Of a stretch of 64,000 nt of DNA, positions 18,298-26,094 are shown piece after piece. Each line of letters starts with the position of its first letter. Position 1 is the first letter of the stretch. Location of the stretch: positions 1 through 64,000 of the forward strand of contig JAXLSX010000003.1 in assembly GCA_046330285.1 (NCBI GenBank). Direction: 5' to 3'. The notes under the pieces were generated by a model. That model saw only the letters and a program-made list of their open reading frames with translations. It was not told the DNA's origin and did not search any database. Source of the DNA: RHKX01 sp046330285 (lineage in GTDB: Bacteria; Actinomycetota; Thermoleophilia; Solirubrobacterales; 70-9). Both the position numbers and the translations under genes were made by a program.

Positions 18298-19707
18298 ATG
18301 ACGGCGCGGATGAGTGCGGCGATCGCGGGGGCGACGGCGGCCCTGGCGCTCGCCGCCTGCTTCTGCGCCACCGCCACCGCCGGGTCCCCCGCGGTGACCC
18401 CGGAGCAGGCCACTGAGCTCGGCCGTCAGGCCTACCGCTACGGCCTGCCGCTGCTCGAGTTCATGCGGGTCCGCAAGGAGCAGACGAGCGTCGCCTGTCC
18501 CGACGGCAAGGGCAGCGCGCCGGTCAACTCGTTCTCGAACGCGAAGCGCTTTCCCGATCCCGAGGCCGACACCGTCGTCGCTCCGAACACCGACACGCTC
18601 TACTCGATCGCGCACCTCGACCTCTCGAAGGGGCCGATCGTGCTCAGCCACCCGGGGATGGGCAAGCGCTACTTCAGCTTCCAGCTGCTCGACCCCTACA
18701 CCAACGTGATCGACTTCATCGGCTCGCGGACGACCGGCTCGAAGGCGGGCCGCTTCGCGATCTCTTGGACGGGCAAGCCGGCCAAGTCGAAGCCGCGGAT
18801 GCCGGTGATCAAGTCGAAGTACCGGCGGGTCTGGGTGATCGGCCGGACGCTCGCCACCGACCGCGCCGACCAGCGTGAGGCCTACGCGAAGATGAGGCAG
18901 TACGGCCTCGCCCGGATCGGCCGCGATCCGAAGACCTTCCCGAAGGACTGCGACCCGGGCACGCCCGGGGAATTCCCGACCCCGACCGACGGCAAGGCGT
19001 TCATCGGAAAGCTCAACCGCTGGCTCGCCCAGAACCCGCCGCCGAAGCGGGACGACCCGCTGCTCGCCGAGCTCGCACCGCTCGGCGTCGGCCCCGGCCT
19101 CTCGCCCGAGGACGCCGGACTCGCTCCGGACGTGCTCGACGCCCTCTACTCGTCGGTGACGGCGGAGGCGGCTTCGTTCCCGACCGCGACCCGGATCGAC
19201 GCCCTCCAGAAGTCGATCGCCGCCGGCGGCTGGCTGCTGCCCGCCTCCAACATCGGCGCCTACGGCACCGACTACGACTTCCGCGCGCAGATCGCGACGA
19301 TCGGCCTCGGCGCCAACACTCCCGACGAGGCGATCTACCCGACCGGTCTGACCGACTCGACCGGCGGCCTCCTGAACGGCGCCAACGACTACCGGATCAC
19401 CTTCCCTCCCGGTGAGCAGCCGCCGGCGAAGTACTTCTGGTCACTGACCGTCTACGACAGCAACGGTTACCTGACGCCGAACCCGATCGACCGCTACTCG
19501 CTCGGGCCGAGCCACCCGCCGCTGGTCGAGAAGCCCGACGGCTCGGTCGTCATCGTCCTCCAGACCGACGAGCCGTCCGAGGACGACGTCAACTGGCTGC
19601 CGACCCCGAACGCCGGCTTCCGGCTCAACCTCCGCCTCTACGGCCCGAGCAAGGCCGCGCAGAACGGCGATTGGGCTCCTCCCCCAACCGTGAAGGTGAG
19701 CCCGTGA
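18298..19707 (+). CDS. DUF1254/DUF1214 domain secreted protein, copy 1
   Basis: The 469-residue protein has a signal peptide (about 1-29). The DUF1254 part begins with VTPEQATELGRQAYRYGLPL and contains VVAPNTDTLYSIAHLDL. The DUF1214 part includes PPAKYFWSLTVYDSNGYL and NPIDRYSLG near the C terminus. Members are exported proteins of unknown biochemical role, often in tandem or near lipid and cell-envelope genes. The stop TGA overlaps the GTG of the next paralog (bases GTGA at 19704-19707), so translation is coupled. Confidence 0.87.
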   Translation: MTARMSAAIAGATAALALAACFCATATAGSPAVTPEQATELGRQAYRYGLPLLEFMRVRKEQTSVACPDGKGSAPVNSFSNAKRFPDPEADTVVAPNTDTLYSIAHLDLSKGPIVLSHPGMGKRYFSFQLLDPYTNVIDFIGSRTTGSKAGRFAISWTGKPAKSKPRMPVIKSKYRRVWVIGRTLATDRADQREAYAKMRQYGLARIGRDPKTFPKDCDPGTPGEFPTPTDGKAFIGKLNRWLAQNPPPKRDDPLLAELAPLGVGPGLSPEDAGLAPDVLDALYSSVTAEAASFPTATRIDALQKSIAAGGWLLPASNIGAYGTDYDFRAQIATIGLGANTPDEAIYPTGLTDSTGGLLNGANDYRITFPPGEQPPAKYFWSLTVYDSNGYLTPNPIDRYSLGPSHPPLVEKPDGSVVIVLQTDEPSEDDVNWLPTPNAGFRLNLRLYGPSKAAQNGDWAPPPTVKVSP

Positions 19708-21137
19708 GCAAGCTCCCGCACCCGTCCCGCGTCCGCCGCGCCGCAGCACTGCTGACGATCGCGGCCGCCTGCGCGTTCGCTTCGACGGCGTCCGCCGGCC
19801 AGTCGGCCGTGACCCCCGAGCAGGCGAGCGAGCTCGGCAAGCAGGCCTACGTCTACGGCTACCCGCTGCTCGACATGCTCCGGATCCGGCACGAGATGAC
19901 GAGCGTCCCCTGCCCCGACGGCCGCGGCAACGCCCCGATCAACCACTTCGCGAACGCGAGCAAGTTCGCGACCCCCGAGGACCGGACGGTGGTCGCGCCG
20001 AACACCGACACGCTCTACTCGCTCTCCCAGCTCGACCTCAAGAAGGGGCCGATCGTCCTTCGCCATCCCGACATGGGCGACCGGTTCTTCGACTTCGAGC
20101 TGGTCGACCCGTGGACGAACGTGATCGATTACGTCGGCACCCGGACGACCGGCTCGGAGGCCGGCCGCTTCACGATCCGCTGGACCGGCGACGGCAAGGC
20201 GGACAAGGCGAAGCGGATGGGCAACCCGGTCATCAAGTCCAAGTACCGCCGGGTCTGGCTGATCGGGCGGACCCTGGCCGGAGACGGACCCGACCAGGCG
20301 ACGGCCTACGACATCATGAAGCGCTACAAGCTGCTCAAGCCCAACGGCAAGAAGTTCAAGCTCGCGGCCGACTGCCACCGCGGCAAGGGTGAGCCGTCGA
20401 CCTACCCGCTGCCGACCGACGGTGCAGACTTCGTCTCCCAGCTGAACAACGCGATGGTGAACAACCCGGCGCCGAAGCGCGACGACCCGCTGCTTTCGCA
20501 GCTCGCCACCGTCGGCATCGGACCCGGCCTCTCGCCCGAGGACGCCGGGCTCTCCCAGGAGGCCCTCGACGCGCTCTACGCCGGCGTCGAGAACCGGATC
20601 GCCGGATTCGCGACGGAAACCCGGATCGACTTCCTGCAGAAGTCGATCGCGGCGAAGGGCTGGATATTCGCCGACCCCGACATCGGCCTGTTCGGCACCG
20701 ACTACCTGCTCCGCGCCCAGATCGCCGTCGTCGGAATCGGCGCCAACACGCCGGAGGAAGCCGTATACCCCGGTGCGCTCGCCGACTCCGACGGCAACCT
20801 GCTCGACGGCTCCAACGGCTACGAGATGGTCTTCCCCGCCGACGACCTGCCGCCGGCGAAGTACTTCTGGTCGCTGACGATGTACGACCGCGACGGCTTC
20901 CTGGTCGACAACCCGATCGACCGCTACTCGCTCGGGCCGAGCCACCCGCCGCTGATCAAGCAGCCCGACGGTTCGATCGTCGTCGAGATCTCGCACGAAC
21001 AGCCGGCCGGAGACGACGTCAACTGGCTGCCGGCGCCGAGCGGCGGCTTCCGGCTGAACATGCGCCTCTACGGGCCGAGCAAGCGGGTGCTGGACGGGAA
21101 CTGGTCCCCGCCGGCCCCGGTAAAGCTCACCCCTTAG
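19704..21137 (+). CDS. DUF1254/DUF1214 domain secreted protein, copy 2
   Basis: The 477-residue protein starts at GTG 19704, overlapping the previous stop. It has a signal peptide (about 1-31) and the same domain plan as its neighbour: VTPEQASELGKQAYVYGYPL, VVAPNTDTLYSLSQLDL, PPAKYFWSLTMYDRDGFL and NPIDRYSLG. The two copies are clearly paralogous along their whole length but have diverged in the middle (after KSKYRRVW). This suggests an old tandem duplication with retention of both. Function is unknown. The stop is followed closely by the convergent acyl-CoA ligase, overlapping it by 11 bp. Confidence 0.87.
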   Translation: MSKLPHPSRVRRAAALLTIAAACAFASTASAGQSAVTPEQASELGKQAYVYGYPLLDMLRIRHEMTSVPCPDGRGNAPINHFANASKFATPEDRTVVAPNTDTLYSLSQLDLKKGPIVLRHPDMGDRFFDFELVDPWTNVIDYVGTRTTGSEAGRFTIRWTGDGKADKAKRMGNPVIKSKYRRVWLIGRTLAGDGPDQATAYDIMKRYKLLKPNGKKFKLAADCHRGKGEPSTYPLPTDGADFVSQLNNAMVNNPAPKRDDPLLSQLATVGIGPGLSPEDAGLSQEALDALYAGVENRIAGFATETRIDFLQKSIAAKGWIFADPDIGLFGTDYLLRAQIAVVGIGANTPEEAVYPGALADSDGNLLDGSNGYEMVFPADDLPPAKYFWSLTMYDRDGFLVDNPIDRYSLGPSHPPLIKQPDGSIVVEISHEQPAGDDVNWLPAPSGGFRLNMRLYGPSKRVLDGNWSPPAPVKLTP

Positions 21138-22686
21138 CTTCGGATTCCCGCAGCTCGATCCGGCGGATCTTGCCGGTCAGGGTCTTCGGGAGCCCGTCGA
21201 CGAACTCGATCTTCCGCGGATAGGCGTAGGCGCTCAGCTGCCCGCGGACGTGAGCCTTGATCTCGGCGGCGAGCTCGTCGGAGGGCTCGTGGCCCTCGGC
21301 GAGGACGATGAACGCCTTGACGACGCTGCCCTTGACCTCGTCGGGTGAGGCGACGGCGGCGGCCTCGGCGACGGCGTCGTGCTCGAGGCAGGCGGACTCG
21401 ACCTCGAACGGTCCGATCCGGTAGCCGGCGGCGATGATCACGTCGTCGGCCCGGCCGGCGTACCAGACGTATCCGTCCTCGTCCATCGTCGCCGCGTCGT
21501 GGGAGTGGAACCAGTCGCCCCCGAAGGTCCGCTCGCTGGCCTCCGGCATCCGCCAGTAGCCGAGCGGGTAGTGGGGGTTCGACCGGGCCCGGAGGCAGAT
21601 CTCGCCGCGCTCGCCCCGCGGCACCGGGTTCTCGTCCTCGTCGAGGATCTGGACGTCCCAGCCCGGCATCGGCCGGCCCATCGAGCCCTCGCGCACCTCC
21701 ATGAACGGGAAGTTGGCGCAGAGCGGATAGGACTCGGTCAGCCCGTAGTAGTCGAAGACGGTGATCCCGTACTGCTCGCGGAACCAGCGGATCGCCTCCG
21801 GGTTCAGCGGCTCGCCGGCGCTGCAGACGATCCGGAACTGCTGCGGGAACCTCTCCCCCGCGTCCTCGATGGCCATCATCGCCCGCATCGCCGTCGGCGT
21901 CGTGAAGACGTTGGTGACGCCGTTGCGGGAGAGGAAGCCGAGCTGGTCGGCCGGGTCGAAGCCGGCCTCCCGCTGGTAGACGCACTGGACAGCGCCGAGC
22001 CGCCACGGTCCGAGCAGCGGGCTGATCCCTGCCGCCCACGCCCACTCCCCCATGCCGTGGAAGAGCTCTCCGGGCTGGACGTCGTGGCAGTAGGTGAACT
22101 CCTCGTGGGCGAGGATGTAGCGGTGGGCGTGGACGATGCCCTTCGCCTTCCCGGTGGTGCCGGACGTGTAGTAGAGCTGGGCGGGATCGTCGGCTGAGGT
22201 GTCCTCGCACAGATGATCGGTGGGAGCTCCCGTCAGGAGGTCGTCGTCGAGGATCAGGATCTCGTCGACGAGGCCGGCGTCGAAGCGGTCCGCGTTGGCG
22301 GCGTCGGTGACGAGGATCTTCGCCTCGGAGTCGCCGAGCCGGTGACGGATGCCGTCGTCGCCGTAGAGAACCGACATCGAGAGCAGGATCGCCCCCAGCT
22401 TCCAGGTCCCGAAGAAGATCGCCGCGGTCTCCGGCGTCGGCGGCAGGACGACAGCGACGCGGTCCCCCTTCTCGATGCCGTGGGCGCGGAGGACGTGCGC
22501 GGCCTGGTTGGAGAGGGTCTGCAGCTCGCCCCAGCTGAGCTCGCGGCGGGCGCCGTCGAACCGCTCCCAGAGCATCGCCGGGGCGGCCGGGTCGTGCTTG
22601 TCGCAGACGTCGGCGGCGATGTTGTAGCGGTCCGGGACCTCCCAGCTGTGCTCGGCGCAGGCCCGCTCGTAGGTGAGGTGTTCCAC
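21127..22686 (-). CDS. AMP-forming acyl-CoA synthetase (medium-chain/acetyl-CoA synthetase-like)
   Basis: The 519-residue ANL enzyme shows YYTSGTTGKAKGIVHAH (P-loop, about 172-188), the YYGLTESYPLC adenine motif, SHDAATMDEDGYVWYAGR with catalytic Asp, GYRIGPFEVES, and PKTLTGKIRR at the end with the catalytic Lys. It is closer to the ACSM/acetyl-CoA synthetase type than the enzyme at 4045. Start is GTG 22686, immediately after the TAG of the upstream GH9 gene (stop and start abut with no gap), so translation is probably coupled. Acid substrate is unknown. Confidence 0.9.
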   Translation of the reverse strand: MEHLTYERACAEHSWEVPDRYNIAADVCDKHDPAAPAMLWERFDGARRELSWGELQTLSNQAAHVLRAHGIEKGDRVAVVLPPTPETAAIFFGTWKLGAILLSMSVLYGDDGIRHRLGDSEAKILVTDAANADRFDAGLVDEILILDDDLLTGAPTDHLCEDTSADDPAQLYYTSGTTGKAKGIVHAHRYILAHEEFTYCHDVQPGELFHGMGEWAWAAGISPLLGPWRLGAVQCVYQREAGFDPADQLGFLSRNGVTNVFTTPTAMRAMMAIEDAGERFPQQFRIVCSAGEPLNPEAIRWFREQYGITVFDYYGLTESYPLCANFPFMEVREGSMGRPMPGWDVQILDEDENPVPRGERGEICLRARSNPHYPLGYWRMPEASERTFGGDWFHSHDAATMDEDGYVWYAGRADDVIIAAGYRIGPFEVESACLEHDAVAEAAAVASPDEVKGSVVKAFIVLAEGHEPSDELAAEIKAHVRGQLSAYAYPRKIEFVDGLPKTLTGKIRRIELRESEAKG

Positions 22687-24381
22687 CTAACAGCGCCCCT
22701 CGAGCGCGGCCATCAGCAGGATCGACGACGCCGTGTAGTCGATGGCCGGCTCGGACGTGACGTAGTCCACGCGGCGATCCTCGTAGCTGGCGAAGCGGCT
22801 GTCAAACGGGCTGTCGGCCCGGAAGCCCTGACCGCGGACCTCCGAGCGAGGTGCCGGGCCGCCGACGACGGCGCCCGCCGGGACACCGGCCCCGAACACG
22901 GATGCCCAGGTGTGCGGGTGCCGCGGCGCCCGCGGGCCGTAGCCGACGATGAAGCTGGCACCGAACGGGTTGCGGCCGAACATCCAGTCGCGGGCGCCGG
23001 CGGCGACCCGGCAGCCGGCGGCGGGCCCGTCCGGACTCGCCGTCGCGAGCGCGGCGAGCGCTCCGGCTGCTCCGTTCTGGGCGGTCGTCCCCCAGCTGAA
23101 GTAGCCGGGCATGCCGAACGCGTTCGATCGCGCCTGCCGCGCCGCGATCCGGCCGTTCTCGGCGAGGCGATCGCAGGCGACGCGCCGGCTCGCGGCGGAG
23201 AAGTCCGAGACGTCGCCGCCGAAGGCTCCGCAGACCTCGGCCTCCCCGAAGGAGGCGAAATCGTCGACAGCTCCCATCGCCGCGTAGGCGCCGGTCTGGC
23301 GCTGGTCGGAGAGGAAGGTGCGGAAGTCGTCGTCGTATGAGTAGTCGCAGTCGCCGGCCGCGCAGGTCGCGCGGAACAGCTCGGCGGCGCCGCTGGCCAT
23401 CGAGTCCTTCCAGTTCGCCGCGACGTAGAAGTTGGCCGCATAGCCGGGGTAGCCGGCGCGCCGCAGCGGCCGGGCCGGGCGGCCGGTGGCCTTCCCCGCC
23501 GCGTACCAATCGCGGGCCGCGTCGAGCAGCGTCTCGTCGCCGGTGCGGAGATAGGCGAGCGCGAGGGCGGCGGCGGCCTTGCCGCCGAGGTCGCCGCCGA
23601 TCTCCGGGTAGGCGAAGCGGGTGCCGATGCCCGGCTTCGCGGTGGCGTCGTCGCCGGCGGGATCGCGGAAGCCGACGTCGTGGTCGCGCTCGTCCCCGAC
23701 CTGGGCGACGAACAGGCCGGGTGCCGGGTGCGCGGCGAGGAGCCAGCGGACGCCGACGTCCGCCTCCGCCTCGAGCGCGGGCGCCGCGGCCGGTGAGAGC
23801 CGCGCGGATGCCTCGAGCATGGCCGTCGAGAACGCCGTCGTCTGGGTGAAGTGGATCATGTCCCCGGCGTCCATCCAGCCCCCGATCAGGTCGAGATCCT
23901 GCCCGGCGGCTACGGGCGAGTCAGGATGGACGACGGCGTCGTTGAGGTGGGCCGGATCGTGGACCGGGCTCGGCTCGTCGCCGTCGCGGTTGGCCGCGAA
24001 GTAGCGGAGCATCTCGGCGATCGCCGGCCGCGAGCCGGACGGGGTCACGCGCCACGGGCGCGAGCGGAGCCCACCGACGGCGACGCGGTAGGAGCCGGGG
24101 TCGCGGACCGAACCGAGGTCGGCCGTGTAGGCGTGATCCCACGGGGCCGACCGGCCCGGGGCCTTCCGCAGGCGGCCGTGATCGACCGCCCGCCCGCCGG
24201 ATCGAACGGTGAACCGGTGCCCGGCCAGGTGCCGGTCGCTGCCGATCACGGCGATCTTCGACTCCCCGGGGGCGCTCGGGCCGCCGACGCGGATGGCCGG
24301 CTTCAGCGCCGGCGCCGTTCCCGCCGCGACCAGTGGCCCCAGCAGGGCGGCGGCGGTCGCGAGGACGGTCAGCTTGCGCAC
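22687..24381 (-). CDS. Secreted glycoside hydrolase family 9 protein
   Basis: The 564-residue protein has a signal peptide (about 1-25) and an N-terminal Ig-like CelD_N domain (about 28-112). The (alpha/alpha)6 catalytic domain carries GGWMDAGD with D171 and D174 (catalytic base region) and FGRNPFGASFIVGYG followed by HPHTWAS. The general acid Glu is likely E544 in VTSEPAIDYTA, matching the GH9 DYxxNExAIDYNA block with Ser in place of Asn. It should cleave beta-1,4-glucan or related oligosaccharides outside the cell. It lies directly upstream of, and abuts, the acyl-CoA ligase gene, an unusual pairing. Confidence 0.85.
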   Translation of the reverse strand: MRKLTVLATAAALLGPLVAAGTAPALKPAIRVGGPSAPGESKIAVIGSDRHLAGHRFTVRSGGRAVDHGRLRKAPGRSAPWDHAYTADLGSVRDPGSYRVAVGGLRSRPWRVTPSGSRPAIAEMLRYFAANRDGDEPSPVHDPAHLNDAVVHPDSPVAAGQDLDLIGGWMDAGDMIHFTQTTAFSTAMLEASARLSPAAAPALEAEADVGVRWLLAAHPAPGLFVAQVGDERDHDVGFRDPAGDDATAKPGIGTRFAYPEIGGDLGGKAAAALALAYLRTGDETLLDAARDWYAAGKATGRPARPLRRAGYPGYAANFYVAANWKDSMASGAAELFRATCAAGDCDYSYDDDFRTFLSDQRQTGAYAAMGAVDDFASFGEAEVCGAFGGDVSDFSAASRRVACDRLAENGRIAARQARSNAFGMPGYFSWGTTAQNGAAGALAALATASPDGPAAGCRVAAGARDWMFGRNPFGASFIVGYGPRAPRHPHTWASVFGAGVPAGAVVGGPAPRSEVRGQGFRADSPFDSRFASYEDRRVDYVTSEPAIDYTASSILLMAALEGRC

Positions 24382-24431
24382 CGGCCTAAAGGTACTCCGC
24401 CGCCGGCGGCGATCGGGTAGAACCCCGAGCG

Positions 24432-24713
24432 ATGGATAACCGCAACCTACGCGTGGTCCTCGAGATGGATCGGCACCGGATCGTCGGCGAGATGACCCTG
24501 CCCAACGAGGGCTACCTCAGCCGGCTCTCCGACTACCTGAACCAGGGCGACCTCGCCTTCGTCGCCCTCACCAACGCGACGATCATCGAGCACCTCGACT
24601 CGGGCGCGACCGACGCCACCGAGCACGAGTTCATCGCGGTCGGCACCCAGCACATCCTGCTCGCCTACCCCGACGACCCGGACACCCAGGACTCACCGCC
24701 GATCTACGGGTAG
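24432..24713 (+). CDS. Small conserved-looking hypothetical protein, 93 residues
   Basis: The start is ATG 24432. The product is acidic, without signal peptide or membrane segment. It has a beta-rich pattern: NLRVVLEMDRHRIVGEMTLP, then DLAFVALTNATIIEH and EFIAVGTQHILLAYP. This alternation suggests a compact small domain of the type found as stand-alone actinobacterial proteins with no known role. It is divergent from the GH9 gene, with 50 bp between starts. It has no evident partner; the 350 bp downstream are non-coding. Confidence 0.65.
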   Translation: MDNRNLRVVLEMDRHRIVGEMTLPNEGYLSRLSDYLNQGDLAFVALTNATIIEHLDSGATDATEHEFIAVGTQHILLAYPDDPDTQDSPPIYG

Positions 24714-25064
24714 GAGGGGCCTTTCGGCTCGCGCCGCGACTCGCAAGCAGGGTGCAAGTTGGTTTGGCTGGGGAATGGGGATGTGAGTGGACGGCTTCCG
24801 GCGGGCGCGAGGGTTGCTGGATGGCAGGAAACCGACCTGTGAGGTTCGTTTGCTGCCACCGGGCGGGCCCGAGCGCCGGTTTCGTCACCTGAGGGGCTTA
24901 CTTCCGGCGGTGAAGTAACGAAACCGGCGCCATGGCACCGATTACGTCACCTCAGGCAGCGAATAGAGCGCCCGGGTAACGAAACCGGTGTTATCGACCC
25001 CCCTACCCAGCCAACCTCGTCGCCCGCCCAGCCTGCGGGCGCCGTTCACCCAGCCTCGGAGCTC
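24714..25064. other. Non-coding 351-bp region with repeat cluster
   Basis: This is the only gap above 300 bp without a gene. The short frames here lack codon-position bias. It contains the GTAACGAAACCGG repeat cluster described in its own entry and otherwise no hairpin-plus-T-run terminator or promoter I can support. It separates two genes that converge at 24713 and 25065. Confidence 0.6.
24873..24988. repeat. Intergenic repeat cluster: three GT(A/G)ACGAAACCGG copies, two CGTCACCT(G/C)AGG copies
   Basis: GCGCCGGTTTCGT at 24873-24885 is a perfect 13-bp inverted repeat of ACGAAACCGGCGC at 24918-24930. GTAACGAAACCGG occurs identically at 24915-24927 and 24976-24988. CGTCACCTGAGG (24883-24894) and CGTCACCTCAGG (24945-24956) form a second, interleaved pair. 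The pattern is alternating inverted and direct copies between two converging genes. Its role is unknown: protein-binding array, extragenic repeat element or structured RNA are all possible. Confidence 0.75.
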
Positions 25065-25832
25065 CTACTTGGGCGGCATCCGGATCGCGCCGTCGAGGCG
25101 GATCGTCTCGCCGTTCAGCATCGGATTCGCGGCGATCGCGGCGACCAGGTCGCCGAACTCGTCCGGACGTCCGAGGCGGCTCGGGAAGGGGATCGACTCG
25201 CCGAGGGCCTGGCGGGCCGGCTCGGGGAGGGCGGCGAGGAGCGGCGTGTCGAAGAGGCCGGGGGCGATCGCCATCACCCTGATTCCGCGGCTCGCGAGGT
25301 CGCGGGCGGCCGGAAGGGTCATGCCGACGATGCCGGCCTTCGAGGCCGAGTAGGCGATCTGGCCGATCTGGCCGTCGAAGGCGGCGACCGATGCGGTCGA
25401 GACGAAGAGGCCGCGCTCGCCCTCGTCGTCGGGGTCGTTGGCGTTCATCTGCGTCGTCGAGAGGCGCAGCAGGTTGAACATTCCGACGAGGTTGACCTCG
25501 ACGACGTTCTTGAAGAGGTCGAGCGGGTGCGGGCCCTGCTTGCCGGTCACCCTCTGAGCCCAGCCGATGCCCGCGCAGCCGACGGCGATCCGAAGGCCGC
25601 GGGGCGCCTGCGAGGCTGCTGTGACGGCCGCCTCGACGGCGTCGGCGTCGGTGACGTTGACCTCGTGGAAGGAGGCCCTCTCGCCGAGATCGGCGACGAG
25701 GGCCTCCCCCTTTTCGCGGTTCAGGTCTGCGATGACCACGTGGGCTCCGGCGCCGTGGAGGCGACGGACGGTGGCTTCGCCGAGGCCCGAGGCCCCGCCG
25801 CTTACGAGTGCTCCGGCTGAGTCGATCTGCAT
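25065..25832 (-). CDS. Short-chain dehydrogenase (3-hydroxyacyl-CoA dehydrogenase type II-like)
   Basis: The 255-residue SDR has the NAD-binding GGASGLGEA motif (12-20), D36 at the end of the second strand (favouring NAD over NADP), the NAG-equivalent GCAGIG, and catalytic S148, Y161 and K165 (AYSASKAG). The form resembles HSD10-like 3-hydroxyacyl-CoA dehydrogenases, including the family pattern ARDLASRGIRVMAIAPGLFDTPLL. It would oxidise a 3-hydroxyacyl-CoA in fatty acid breakdown, in keeping with the two acyl-CoA ligases in the window. It appears to be a single-gene unit. Confidence 0.87.
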   Translation of the reverse strand: MQIDSAGALVSGGASGLGEATVRRLHGAGAHVVIADLNREKGEALVADLGERASFHEVNVTDADAVEAAVTAASQAPRGLRIAVGCAGIGWAQRVTGKQGPHPLDLFKNVVEVNLVGMFNLLRLSTTQMNANDPDDEGERGLFVSTASVAAFDGQIGQIAYSASKAGIVGMTLPAARDLASRGIRVMAIAPGLFDTPLLAALPEPARQALGESIPFPSRLGRPDEFGDLVAAIAANPMLNGETIRLDGAIRMPPK

Positions 25833-25860
25833 CGACTCAGCCTATTGCGGTCCCGGGTCC

Positions 25861-25995
25861 CTAGACGCTGCGACCTCGCAGGGCGGGCATCAGCAGAAGG
25901 ACGAGTCCGATCAGGATCACGATGATCCCGAGGATGTAGTTGACGAGGATCGCAAGCGCGATCCCGATGACGATCAGAAGTACTGCCAGGGGCAT
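25861..25995 (-). CDS. 44-residue membrane peptide
   Basis: The minus-strand frame from ATG 25995 to TAG 25861 encodes MPLAVLLIVIGIALAILVNY followed by a second hydrophobic stretch (ILGIIVILIGLVLLLMPAL) and the basic end RGRSV. It would form a two-helix membrane hairpin with a short turn. A strong AGGAGAGG ribosome site lies 7 bases before the ATG, which supports real translation. It sits between the SDR and UbiB-type genes, all on the minus strand, and resembles tiny actinobacterial two-helix proteins. Function is unknown. Confidence 0.7.
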   Translation of the reverse strand: MPLAVLLIVIGIALAILVNYILGIIVILIGLVLLLMPALRGRSV

Positions 25996-26094
25996 TATTT
26001 GCCTCTCCTATTCTCGGGGTCTCCCATTCGCGCGCTGGAATACCCCGATCGGGGGGTTCCTAAGCAGGCAACCGCACAGCGGCGCGACCCGCCG

